A DNA stretch of 64,000 nt from Roseomonas fluvialis (GTDB lineage: Bacteria > Pseudomonadota > Alphaproteobacteria > Acetobacterales > Acetobacteraceae). The position numbers and the translations under genes are program-made. The first letter of the stretch is position 1. The number at the start of each line of letters is the position of its first letter. Under the pieces are notes generated by a model. That model was not told where the DNA came from. It searched no databases and was given only the letters and a program-made list of their open reading frames with translations. This document shows, piece after piece, positions 26,866 to 34,934 of the stretch. The stretch spans positions 434,001 to 498,000 of the forward strand of contig NZ_AP025637.1 in assembly GCF_022846615.1 (NCBI RefSeq), read 5' to 3'.

Positions 26866-27243
26866 ATGTTGTCGCAACGGCTGGAAGACGGCATCTCGAT
26901 CCGCACGGCGGACATGCCGGGTGCTGGCGATCTGCTGCTGCGGATCTATGCCGCGATGGCACAGAAGGAGCGTGAGCTGAGCAGCGAGCGGCCGATGGTG
27001 GCGGCCAAGGTGCGCGAGAAGGTCATGGGCTGCGACCGCGGTTATCCACCAGCCGCCGGCGCGAGGCTGCGGAACGCACCGCGCATCGGCTCGGGCTGGA
27101 ACTGTACCGTCTGCGTGCAGAGGGCATTGCAGGATGTGCGGCATTGGCCCGTGCGTTGACCAGCCGCGGGGTTCGGACGCCCCGCGGCTCGACGGTTTGG
27201 ACACATACGACGGTCAGCCGCACGCTGCTCAGGACAGGATCTT
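26866..27243 (+). pseudogene. Serine recombinase (resolvase/invertase) remnant
   Basis: The frame beginning at 26866 carries the end of a resolvase catalytic domain: RTADMPGAGDLLLRIYAAMA, QKERELSSERP, GCDRGYPP. The continuation shifts to another frame around 27090-27150, where ALARALTSRGVRTPRGSTVW and a terminal VSRTLLRTG represent the C-terminal recombinase helix-turn-helix region. The catalytic Ser segment at the N terminus is absent. It is thus a 5'-truncated, frameshifted relic sitting directly behind the DUF3489 relic. Confidence 0.7.
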
Positions 27244-27272
27244 AGGCCGCCGCGCAGCCGCGGCCTGCGATC

Positions 27273-28556
27273 TCAGTGAGGTCGAGAATGCTGGAGGAAG
27301 AACCTTAGCATCTCGCGCGACGCGTCAGGGCCTTTCGGATCCGTATAGGACCCGCGGCTGCTACCGCCCGACCAAGCGTGCCCCGCGCCGTGAACGAGCC
27401 AATGCTCAAGGACTGTCGTGCCGGAGGCCGTCATATGGCTGGTCCGACTGTAGGCGTGTCCACCTGGTACCTGGCCGGTGAACGTCTCGAACGTCACTCC
27501 GCCGATCGCACCAGCCTGCGCGACGACGAGGTCACCATTGCGCGGGTGTACGGTGCTGTCCTGATCGGCGTGAAACACGATGGTCGGGACGCGACCGAGA
27601 CTGGCGCCGCCCCTACTGGACGTGCCGTTGGCTAATCCGACGCCCGCGCCCTGCCGCATTGCGGCGAACGCGGTCGGGATGTCGCGGGCGGCCCCGCACG
27701 GAAGTCCCGAATGCACGCCGACTGCGGCATAAATATCGGGATAGGCCTGCGCCATGATCGCCGCGGCTGCGCCGCCCGCTGACAGGCCTGCGACGTAAAC
27801 CCGCCCCCGGTCAGCGGCGAGATCGCGCAACACCTGCTGCGTGAGGCCGGCGATGAGGGCTGGTTCGCCCTGGTCGCGCTGCTGATCGGCAGGCTTGAAC
27901 CAGTTCCAGCACTTCTGGGCATTCGCGGCCTTCGTCTGCTCAGGGTAGACGATGAGCAGACCATGCTCCTCCGCCAGCGCGTTCATGCGCGTCCCGGCGG
28001 CGAAGTCGTCCGGCGTCTGCGTGCACCCGTGGAGCATCACGAGCATCGGCAGCGGCCGGTCTGCGCGCCTGGCAGGTATGTAGAGCTTGTAGTCGAGACG
28101 ACCTTCCGGAGCACGGAAGGATCGATGCACGAACTCGGCGCCATCCGGCAAAGGCGCCGGCTCACGCAAGGGATTCCCCCAAGAGCCCACACGCGCGTCA
28201 CGCGTCAGGTCGCCTTGCGTCAAGCGGTCCATGAAACCGTGCAGCATGGAGCGCCTTCGCGGCGGAGTGCGGTCAGGGCTATCGTCGGTTGCCGCATCGC
28301 CGTGACCGTCGTTCGATCCCGCGTTCGGCGGCGGTGGCGTTGCGCCAAGCAGTTCGCCCGTCGCCGGATCAATGTCGATGATCCGTGACGCATGGTTGGC
28401 GTCCGCGGGATTCACGTCTGGTGAAGGGGCACGTGCGGCATCCGGCGCCGCCACCCCGCTGAGCAGACGCTGCAGCATCGCTGTAGCTTCGGTCAGCTTG
28501 CCTTCGCGGGTCAGGCGCGTGGCTTCGAGCATGGCCTCAGGGCGGATCGCGTTCAT
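27273..28556 (-). CDS. PHB depolymerase-family extracellular-type esterase
   Basis: A 427-residue alpha/beta hydrolase of the polyhydroxybutyrate depolymerase/feruloyl esterase group. Residues 1-130 form a low-complexity Asp/Pro-rich lead without a clear signal peptide. The catalytic part starts near 140 (YKLYIPARRADRPLPMLVML, HGCTQTPDDFAAGT). The lipase box GLSAGGAAA is near residue 255, the acid segment IVFHADQDSTVHP near 330, and the His lies in HAWSGGSSRGSYTDPKGPDA. Such enzymes cleave PHB or short esters. The RHH regulator gene upstream on the same strand (start 29125) and bdhA at 22867 support a PHB-linked role, but an esterase on other polymers is possible. Confidence 0.88.
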   Translation of the reverse strand: MNAIRPEAMLEATRLTREGKLTEATAMLQRLLSGVAAPDAARAPSPDVNPADANHASRIIDIDPATGELLGATPPPPNAGSNDGHGDAATDDSPDRTPPRRRSMLHGFMDRLTQGDLTRDARVGSWGNPLREPAPLPDGAEFVHRSFRAPEGRLDYKLYIPARRADRPLPMLVMLHGCTQTPDDFAAGTRMNALAEEHGLLIVYPEQTKAANAQKCWNWFKPADQQRDQGEPALIAGLTQQVLRDLAADRGRVYVAGLSAGGAAAAIMAQAYPDIYAAVGVHSGLPCGAARDIPTAFAAMRQGAGVGLANGTSSRGGASLGRVPTIVFHADQDSTVHPRNGDLVVAQAGAIGGVTFETFTGQVPGGHAYSRTSHMTASGTTVLEHWLVHGAGHAWSGGSSRGSYTDPKGPDASREMLRFFLQHSRPH

Positions 28557-28702
28557 GGTGGATGCCTTCCGTTGAGCGCAGGCAGATCGGTTTCCTCACC
28601 GGAGGGAGGATCGTTCTGCATCGCGTTGTGAGCCGTCGGTGAGTGTCGCCGTGCGTCTCGCACCCCGGGCAGGGCTGCGGCGTGCGGTGATGCTGCGTGC
28701 GG

Positions 28703-29125
28703 TCAGCGCATGCGATCGGCGAGCGCAGCCTTGACCTCGGCGCTCGCTTGCAGCGCTCCGAGAACCGAGATGGAGGCGATCGTCGCCCTCGCGAGTTCCG
28801 CCGGGACGTCCGTGCCGATGCTGGCCAGACCGAGTACGCGGATATCGACCTGCTGGCCCGCAGCGCGCAGAGCCTCGAGATCAGCCCGCGTGAAGTGTCT
28901 CAGGCCGAGATCGAGATTCTTGCGCGCGACGGACTGCTTCGCGGCTTCGGCGTGCCGTTCGACCTGGTTGCGGATGGCAGTGCGAATGAAGTCGGTCCTG
29001 TTCGAGTAGAATCCGTCCTGCACAAGCAGATCGATGTGACCGAGGTCCACGTAGCCCAGGTTGATGGTGATCTTCTCGGTGTCACCACCGGTCCGGGGGC
29101 GAAGCTCCTGCACATTGCTCATCAT
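28703..29125 (-). CDS. Ribbon-helix-helix (CopG-like) transcriptional regulator
   Basis: A 140-residue protein. The RHH DNA-binding domain occupies roughly residues 17-60: EKITINLGYVDLGHIDLLVQ is the strand and first helix, and SNRTDFIRTAIRNQVERH the second. The C-terminal half is helical, perhaps for oligomerisation. Two adjacent ATGs (29125, 29122) are possible starts; the frame is open further upstream but reads as noise. It precedes the PHB-depolymerase gene by ~150 bp on the same strand, an arrangement I recall for this pair. A strong inverted repeat sits just upstream (29131-29172). Confidence 0.85.
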   Translation of the reverse strand: MMSNVQELRPRTGGDTEKITINLGYVDLGHIDLLVQDGFYSNRTDFIRTAIRNQVERHAEAAKQSVARKNLDLGLRHFTRADLEALRAAGQQVDIRVLGLASIGTDVPAELARATIASISVLGALQASAEVKAALADRMR

Positions 29126-29130
29126 CAGAA

Positions 29131-29172
29131 AACCATCCCCATGCCATCCATCTGGATGGTAAATGGGGTTAT
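29131..29172. promoter_or_regulatory. Candidate RHH operator
   Basis: A perfect inverted repeat, CCATCCA (29144-29150) and TGGATGG (29153-29159), with a 2-base centre, 19 bp upstream of the RHH gene. Extra outer arms AACC-CCCC (29131-29140) and GGGGTT (29167-29172) extend the symmetry imperfectly. Short repeated half-sites close to the start codon are typical of autoregulated RHH operators. Binding is inferred. Confidence 0.55.
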
Positions 29173-29204
29173 TGTGAGCAGGTTCAACCCGACCCGGAGC
29201 GGCG

Positions 29205-29380
29205 TGCATCTGCGGGCCCCGGGGGACCGCGTTCGGGCCAAGCAAACCCGGGCGCACGCGCCGACGCTGCTGAAGTGGCTGATCTTTGGCGTGGATGGCC
29301 GGTTGCTGCCACTGACCCATGCTCGGAAGAACGGTCGGCATTACCGATACTACGTGGCGCAGTGCGTGTTTGAAGGGCGA
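29205..29380 (+). pseudogene. Large serine recombinase fragment
   Basis: On the plus strand this stretch encodes LLKWLIFGVDGRLLPLTHAR followed by a KNGRHYRYYV-type segment. This matches the C-terminal part of large serine recombinases, where a segment of the form LKGLIF-DG--LTPTH-RKG--YRYYV is typical. There is no catalytic domain upstream, so it is only a relic. With the resolvase relic at 26866 it shows repeated past insertions just outside the tRNA-bounded island. Confidence 0.6.
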
Positions 29381-29794
29381 TGCGGCTGGGGACGACAGCA
29401 TCGTCGGAAAGCCTGCCTCCCAGGACGCCGCGCGAACAGTCGTATCGAGGCGTCGCGGCCGATCTTTGACGCCCCATCAGACCTGACGTGCACGACCTCG
29501 ACGACTCTGCTGCCAGGACCACCTGTGCGCCGTGGAATGGTCAGCAATTCGCGGCGATCCGCTGCCTATTGCTTGCTGTCTTTGAACCGGGCGCGGAAAT
29601 AAAGACCAAAGTTCAGAGACTTAAGATCAAGGGTGAAATTGGCCCGCCCTCAAGGTTCGGAGACTCTGCGCTCTTTCGAGGACAAAATGCGCTTCCGTTG
29701 CGGAATCGCATCATAATGGCCTGCACGCAGAACCCGGCCAAAGTTAAGCCCAGCGCGGTGCACTGCTGAGGAGATAAAGGTTGTGCGAGAGATG

Positions 29795-29841
29795 AATGGA
29801 GCGGGCGAAGAGATTCGAACCCTCGACCCCGACCTTGGCAA
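29795..29841. repeat. Left attachment-site copy: truncated tRNA-Gly 3' half
   Basis: 47 bp identical, with one mismatch (A at 29811 against G at 58797), to 58781-58827. They cover the CCA end, acceptor 3' strand, T arm and anticodon 3' half of the tRNA-Gly(GCC) gene, and identity stops in the anticodon loop. The rest of the tRNA is missing here. This is the classic product of tyrosine-integrase insertion at a tRNA gene, with the integrase gene 210 bp away. Confidence 0.85.
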
Positions 29842-30050
29842 CGTCATCCACGACCTACGCCACCGTAGCCGGTGATTTCCCGTTGCACTACGAACCACGG
29901 TTTTTGTTGATTTTTCGGCTCTCCTTCTGCCTCTCTCGTACTCAGGGGTGCGCGGGAGTTCGCCCCCCGGGTGCTTACTAATCGCTTACAAGAGTGCGGG
30001 CTCTCCCGCTTGTAAGCACGTCCTGTTCTGATGGCGGTTGGACCCGAAGG

Positions 30051-31283
30051 ATGGCGCGACTGACAAAGCGGCTGATCGATTCCGTTGTCCTGCCGGAGGC
30101 CGGGCAGGCGTTCTTGTGGGACGGAGAGATGCGTGGCTTTGGACTGCGCGTGCTCCCGTCCGGCCTGAAGACCTTCGTGCTGCAATACAGAACGCGTGAC
30201 GGGCGAAGCAGGCGCCTGGTTCTCGGGCGCCATGGCGTCCTGACGGTCGACCAGGCACGCGACGATGCCCGGGAAAAGCTCGTGGACGTTGCACGAGGCG
30301 GCGATCCTGCGCAGGCGCGCGCGCAACTCCGCACGGGCATCAGGCTGAACGACCTGTGTGATTGGTATCTCGAGGCAGCCACCGCTGGCCACTTGCTCGG
30401 GCGCAGCCGCCGCCCGATCAAGCGCACGACGCTCGCCATGGACCGCAGCAGAATCGAGATGCACATCAAGCCGCTGCTCGGACATCGCCAGGTGCGAACC
30501 TTGACGCTCAAGGACGTCGAAGCGGCTCAGGCCAGCATTGCGGCTGGCGCGACGGCCAAGTCAAAGGGCGAAGGACGCGGTGGCCGGACGCGGGGCGGGG
30601 CGGGCGTTGCAGCGCGGACGATCTCGACGCTGCACAGCCTTCTGGAGCACGCCGCGCGACATGGGCAGATCGACGGAAATCCGGCTCGCGGTGTACGCCG
30701 CCTTTCCTGTGCTCCCAGGGACCGCCGACTGAGTCGCGATGAGATCCGCCGGTTGGGCGCCGCGCTTCGGGAAGCGGACGCGCAGGCCGAACATCCGCTC
30801 GGCCTCGCGTCGATCCGTCTCCTCCTTCTCACCGGCTTCCGTCGCCAGGAAGCGCTGGGCCTCAGGCATGAATGGCTTGACTTCGAGCACCAGTGCATCC
30901 GCTTCCCCGATACCAAGTCGGGCCCTCAGGTGAGGGTGATCGGTCAGTCAGCGCTTGTGTTGTTGGACCGTATGCCGCCGCGACCGCAGTCGCCGTTCGT
31001 CTTCCCGGCAGACTGGGGGGAGGGTCACTACACCGGCACGCGGCTCGCACTGGCGCGCGTTTGCTCGGCGGCGAGGCTCGTTGACGTCACGCCGCACACG
31101 CTCCGGCATACCTTCGCGAGCGTCGCGGGCGACCTCGGCTTTTCCGAGCTCACCATACAGGCGCTGCTCGGTCATGCGTCGCGCGGCGTGACGCAACGCT
31201 ATGTGCATCTGGACGAAGCTGTACGCCTCGCGGCCGACCGCGTTTCCGCAACGATCGAGGAGTATCTTGCGCTGCCGGGGTGA
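30051..31283 (+). CDS. int: Tyrosine-type site-specific integrase (phage/island type)
   Basis: A 410-residue integrase with the DUF4102 N-terminal arm-binding domain (LTKRLIDSVVLPEAGQAFLW and MRGFGLRVLPSGLKTFVLQY). The SAM-like core-binding domain lies around 110-215 and the catalytic domain around 230-400. Catalytic residues are visible: Arg in LTGFRRQEALGL, HTLRHTFASVAGD (HxxR) and LLGHASRGVTQRYVHLD with His and the Tyr nucleophile. The start at 30051 gives the usual MARLTKRLIDS beginning. The truncated tRNA-Gly copy lies 210 bp upstream, so it very probably catalysed integration at tRNA-Gly. The gene appears intact. Confidence 0.93.
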   Translation: MARLTKRLIDSVVLPEAGQAFLWDGEMRGFGLRVLPSGLKTFVLQYRTRDGRSRRLVLGRHGVLTVDQARDDAREKLVDVARGGDPAQARAQLRTGIRLNDLCDWYLEAATAGHLLGRSRRPIKRTTLAMDRSRIEMHIKPLLGHRQVRTLTLKDVEAAQASIAAGATAKSKGEGRGGRTRGGAGVAARTISTLHSLLEHAARHGQIDGNPARGVRRLSCAPRDRRLSRDEIRRLGAALREADAQAEHPLGLASIRLLLLTGFRRQEALGLRHEWLDFEHQCIRFPDTKSGPQVRVIGQSALVLLDRMPPRPQSPFVFPADWGEGHYTGTRLALARVCSAARLVDVTPHTLRHTFASVAGDLGFSELTIQALLGHASRGVTQRYVHLDEAVRLAADRVSATIEEYLALPG

Positions 31284-31328
31284 GCATGAAGCGGTTCAGC
31301 GATGCACCAGGCAACAATGCCAAGGTCA

Positions 31329-32303
31329 TCACTCCGGCTGAATCCCTGCGATCCCCACCCACTCCCGCCAGCGCGCGCGATCGGCGACCAGGAAGCGGTC
31401 CATCTCCTCGCCCGTGAGGAAACCCGGCGTCAGCCCCTGCCGCACCAGCGCGGCGGCGACCGCATCATCTTGAACCGCGTCCCGCAGCAAGGCCTGCAGC
31501 CTGTCGAGGATGGGCCGCGGCGTGCCCGCCGGGGCGGTCAGGCCGAACCAGCCCTCGACCACGAAGCCGGGGATGCTCTCGGCGACGGTCGGCAGCTCCG
31601 GGTTCTGCACCGTGCGCCGCGTGGCCGATACGGCGATCGGCACGACCCGCCCGGACTGCAGTGCCGGTGCGGCCGAGAGCGCATCAAGGAAGGCGAATTG
31701 GATCTGCCCGCTGATCAGGTCGGGCACGATCTGCGTGATGTTGCGATAGGCCGCGCCGGTCACGTCGATGCCGGTGCGCGCCTTGAGCAACGCGGAGGGC
31801 ACCTGCGAGGAGGAGGAGTAGTAGCCGAAGAAGACGCGCCCGGGATTTGCTCGGGCATGGTCGATCAGCGCCGGGATGGTGCGGAACGGCGCCTCGGCCG
31901 AGACGACCGCGATGGTCGGATAGGTTCCGAGCAATCCGACATGCGCGTAGTCGCGCACCGGATCGTAGGGCAGGCGGCGGTAGAGGAACTCGTTCGCCGC
32001 GTGCGTTGAATTGGTCGATACCAGCAGCGTGTAGCCGTCGGCTGCGGCCTGCTTCACGGTCTCGGTGCCGAGGATGCCGCCGGCGCCTGGCCGATTGTCG
32101 ATCACCACCGGCTGGCGCAAAGGACCCTCGAAGAAGCGTCCGAGCGTGCGGCCGATGAAGTCAGCCGCGCCGCCGGCAGCCGAGGGGATGACGATGCGGA
32201 CCGGGCGGTTCGGCCAGTCCTGCTGGGCGTGCAGCGCTTGGGGAGCGAGCGGCGCGAGGCCAATCGCTGCAAGCAGGCCGCGGCGATGAAATACTGGTAT
32301 CAC
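31329..32303 (-). CDS. Bug/TctC-family tripartite tricarboxylate transporter substrate-binding protein
   Basis: A 324-residue periplasmic binding protein. It has a GTG start at 32303 with GGAGGA upstream, a signal peptide (FHRRGLLAAIGLAPL ending near residue 26) and then WPNRPVRIVIPSAAGGAADF, the conserved ligand loop PGAGGILGTE and the C-terminal GLTPGFLTGEEM region. The family binds carboxylates or other small organic ligands. No TctA/TctB membrane genes are in the window, so it is an orphan. Converges on the integrase gene. The ligand is unknown. Confidence 0.92.
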   Translation of the reverse strand: MIPVFHRRGLLAAIGLAPLAPQALHAQQDWPNRPVRIVIPSAAGGAADFIGRTLGRFFEGPLRQPVVIDNRPGAGGILGTETVKQAAADGYTLLVSTNSTHAANEFLYRRLPYDPVRDYAHVGLLGTYPTIAVVSAEAPFRTIPALIDHARANPGRVFFGYYSSSSQVPSALLKARTGIDVTGAAYRNITQIVPDLISGQIQFAFLDALSAAPALQSGRVVPIAVSATRRTVQNPELPTVAESIPGFVVEGWFGLTAPAGTPRPILDRLQALLRDAVQDDAVAAALVRQGLTPGFLTGEEMDRFLVADRARWREWVGIAGIQPE

Positions 32304-32528
32304 GGGCGGGCGTCCTCCATGGGGCCTTCGTTGGGCAGAGGATCGCCCAGGCCGCCGACGTTTGCACCTAGTGTGATGGCGGAAGCGATGCAGTTGCTGT
32401 TTCGGCGATTGCACAGCATTTCCGATCTCCCTTTGGGCGCCGTGCGGCAAGCAACTGGCTCTCGTGCGCTCAGACACTCTTCGCGCGAGCGGCGAGCATC
32501 CGCCAGCCCAACAAATACGCAGCGCGTT

Positions 32529-33275
32529 CTACTCCGATGCGGTCGCCCTACGCGCGTCACCTCGCGGATGCATTCCGCATTCGACCTTGCCGCGCCCGCG
32601 CCATCGACCGGCGCGCGGATCCTCGCCCGGGGCCACGCGGTCCGTGCAGTGGCGGCAGCCGATCGACGGATACCCTTCGGCCGCGAGCGGATGCGCGATC
32701 AGGCCATGCTGTGCGCGATACGCCTCGATCATCTCCTCGGTCCAGGCAGCAAGCGGGTTCAGACGGTAGCGCCCGTCGGACGCGGCCTCGAGCAGCGGCA
32801 GGCGCTGGCGTTCGGCCGTCTGGTAGCGCTTGCGGCCGGTGATCACGAGGTCGAATCCGGCCAGCGCGCGCGCCTGCGGTTCGGCCTTGCGCAGGGTGCA
32901 GCAGGCGTCGGGGTGGCGCATCCACAGCGCGCCGATCGGGTCGCGTGCCGCGAGCGCGGCGGGGTCAGGTGCGATGCTGCGTACGTCCCGCAAGCCGAGC
33001 GCCGCAACCAGGCGGTCGCGGTGCTGCAGCGTCTCGGCAAACAGCTTTCCGGTGTCCAGGAAAATGACCGGGATCGACGGATCGGCACGCGCGACCAAGT
33101 GAAGCAGCACGGCCGACTGCGTGCCGAAGGAGGACACCACGGCGATGCGCCCGCGCCAGGTTTCCGCGACTTCGGCGATGGCCGCCGCGGCGGGCAGCAT
33201 CTCGAGGCCGAGGCTCCGGCGCGGTGTCAGTTCATCGGCCGCCGACACGGGCGGTGCGGATGCGAGGAACGACAT
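32529..33275 (-). CDS. cysH: Phosphoadenylyl-/adenylyl-sulfate reductase
   Basis: A 248-residue enzyme reducing activated sulfate to sulfite. The PP-loop-like VVSSFGTQSAVLLHLV is near residue 47. Four iron-sulfur cysteines are present as CC in DACCTLRK and CxxC in GCRHCTDRV, and the catalytic Cys is in VECGMH near the C terminus. The CC...CxxC set marks the [4Fe-4S] APS-reductase type, which acts on APS directly rather than needing PAPS. No ATP sulfurylase or APS kinase is found in this window. The gene stands alone on the minus strand; a motif shared with the 33414 gene's upstream region lies at 33390. Confidence 0.92.
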   Translation of the reverse strand: MSFLASAPPVSAADELTPRRSLGLEMLPAAAAIAEVAETWRGRIAVVSSFGTQSAVLLHLVARADPSIPVIFLDTGKLFAETLQHRDRLVAALGLRDVRSIAPDPAALAARDPIGALWMRHPDACCTLRKAEPQARALAGFDLVITGRKRYQTAERQRLPLLEAASDGRYRLNPLAAWTEEMIEAYRAQHGLIAHPLAAEGYPSIGCRHCTDRVAPGEDPRAGRWRGRGKVECGMHPRGDARRATASE

Positions 33276-33389
33276 GGGCCGGCTCCGGAAGGCGGCCCGT
33301 CAGGCAGATCCGAGGCACCGCGCGCACCCTCTTATCGGCGCGTCCCGCGCCGTGCGCCAGTGTGAATCTACGACTGGAAAAGTATTTTT

Positions 33390-33405
33390 CGAATTCAACA
33401 GATAG
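33390..33405 (-). promoter_or_regulatory. Shared upstream motif, copy 1 (ahead of cysH)
   Basis: On the minus strand this reads CTATCTGTTGAATTCG, about 115 bp upstream of cysH. A nearly identical CTATCGTTGAATTCG lies ahead of the FAD/NAD(P)-binding gene (34887-34901). The recurrence of an AT-rich motif in GC-rich DNA ahead of two neighbouring genes suggests a common regulator, possibly the Rrf2 protein at 44900. Inference only. Confidence 0.4.
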
Positions 33406-33413
33406 TCGATGTT

Positions 33414-34832
33414 CTAAGCGCTGCGCGCGCGCAGCGGGGGCGCCACCGCGACCAGCGATGCCAGGTGTTCGGCCAGCATTTCCGACTGGCGCCGGATGTC
33501 CGGCACCGCCGTCATCTCCCAGAAGGCAGCCTTGGTGACCGGCCCTACCGCGAACAGCCTGCGCGAGATCGCGCCAGTCGAATCGCGCAGCGCGGAGGCC
33601 GGCGTGACATCGAGTCCGAGGCGGAAGGCATCCGGTCGCGCATAGCCCGTCGCGAGCGGGTCGCGCACCAGCGGATCGGCAATGCGATCGTAGTCGCAGC
33701 CCGGCCCAGCGCAGTTCACCACGCGCGCGACGTCGAGTGTCTGCTCGCTGCCACCCTGGCGGCGGCGATAGGTGACCGCTGCGCCACCCGGTGAATCCGC
33801 AATGCGGCGAATGCGCCCGACATGGATCGCGAGCTGCCCGGACTGTCGTGCGGCGTCGATCAGCTCAGCAACCGGTGCCGCCATGCGGTGGCGGTGCACG
33901 TCCCACCAGGGGCGCAGGTGGCGCAGGAACCGCGCCTTCTCGTCCGGCGCGAGCGCCTGCCACAGGTCCTGCGTCGAGGGGCGCAGCGCATCCACCACGG
34001 CATGCCATGACCCGCCCTGTTCCGCTCGGCGGTCCGCTTCCCGGCGCAGCAGGCGCAGTAGCGTCGAGAAGCCGGTCGGCAGAGGCGGCATCTCTGAAGG
34101 TGGAACCACGTCGGCGCGTACGGGGTGCGGGCGCGGCAGCAGTCCGCGGCGCGAAAGCGCATGGATCGGCCCACGGTGCCCAAGGTCGCGCAGCGAGACA
34201 ACGCCATCGACCGCCGTGAGGCCCGTGCCTATCAGCAGCACGGGGGCATCCGGATCGAGGTCGGTGAAGGTGTCGGAGCCCCAGGGATCGGGGCGGTACC
34301 AGCTGCCGTCGACGGCGGCTGGATCGACGCCCGGCGGCAGCTCAGGCGGGAAGTTGCCGACGGCCAACACTGCAAGGCCGGCACGTACAACGCGCCCGTC
34401 CGCCAGATGCAGGGTCAGGCTGTCGGCTTCCTTGCGCAGCGCCGCCACATCCGCCTGCAGCAGCAGCAGCCGCTCGCCGCGGCCTGGTACGTCGTGCTCC
34501 GCATCGATCAGGTGGCGAACATAGTCGCCGAACAGCCCACGCGAGACGAAGCAGCCAGGCGTGGCCACGGGCAGCGACGGATCGGCGGCGGGCTGGCGCT
34601 TCAGCCACTGCACGAAATCATCCGGGCGGTCGCGGAAGGCGCTCATGCGTCCGGCCGGCACGTTCAGCAGGTGGTTGGCGTTGCCGGTCGCATAGGCCTG
34701 GCCGCGGCCGAAGCTGCTGTTGCGCTCGATCAGCAGCACGCTGGTTGTGGGCGGACAGCGGCGGAGCAGGTGCAGGGCGAGCAGCGTCCCGCTGAACCCC
34801 GCCCCGATCACCGCGATCGTCTGCTGCGTCAT
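33414..34832 (-). CDS. FAD/NAD(P)-binding protein (COG4529 family)
   Basis: A 472-residue flavoprotein. The dinucleotide motif IAVIGAGFSGTLLALHLL is at the very N terminus, ERNSSFGRGQAYATG and HLLNVPAGRMSAF follow (residues 36-66), and LLIGTGLTAVD (around 200) is the second nucleotide site. The family (PF13454) has no firmly assigned reaction; members occur with sulfur- and organosulfur-related genes and may serve as an oxidoreductase for a partner. It starts 103 bp before the luciferase-like monooxygenase gene ends and could belong to the same transcription unit (both minus strand). Function unknown beyond redox. Confidence 0.85.
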   Translation of the reverse strand: MTQQTIAVIGAGFSGTLLALHLLRRCPPTTSVLLIERNSSFGRGQAYATGNANHLLNVPAGRMSAFRDRPDDFVQWLKRQPAADPSLPVATPGCFVSRGLFGDYVRHLIDAEHDVPGRGERLLLLQADVAALRKEADSLTLHLADGRVVRAGLAVLAVGNFPPELPPGVDPAAVDGSWYRPDPWGSDTFTDLDPDAPVLLIGTGLTAVDGVVSLRDLGHRGPIHALSRRGLLPRPHPVRADVVPPSEMPPLPTGFSTLLRLLRREADRRAEQGGSWHAVVDALRPSTQDLWQALAPDEKARFLRHLRPWWDVHRHRMAAPVAELIDAARQSGQLAIHVGRIRRIADSPGGAAVTYRRRQGGSEQTLDVARVVNCAGPGCDYDRIADPLVRDPLATGYARPDAFRLGLDVTPASALRDSTGAISRRLFAVGPVTKAAFWEMTAVPDIRRQSEMLAEHLASLVAVAPPLRARSA

Positions 34833-34886
34833 GCGTCTGCCCCCGAATGCTCGTCAGGGGGTCGACGATAGCACAGAGGCGTCACG

Positions 34887-34915
34887 CGAATTCAACGATA
34901 GCACGTCAAGTTGAG
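34887..34915 (-). promoter_or_regulatory. Shared upstream motif, copy 2, with dyad symmetry
   Basis: It contains CTATCGTTGAATTCG on the minus strand (34887-34901), the relative of the motif at 33390. The plus-strand sequence TTCAACGATAGCACG followed by TCAAGTTGA shows an imperfect inverted repeat (TCAAC...GTTGA). It lies 55-83 bp upstream of the 34832 start codon. Candidate regulator site. Confidence 0.4.
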
Positions 34916-34934
34916 CGATACGCTTCGGCTGCGA

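Noticed and set aside
29795..29880. A second functional tRNA-Gly gene
   Set aside because: Only the 3' half is present; the D arm and 5' acceptor strand are missing, so it is an attachment-site remnant.
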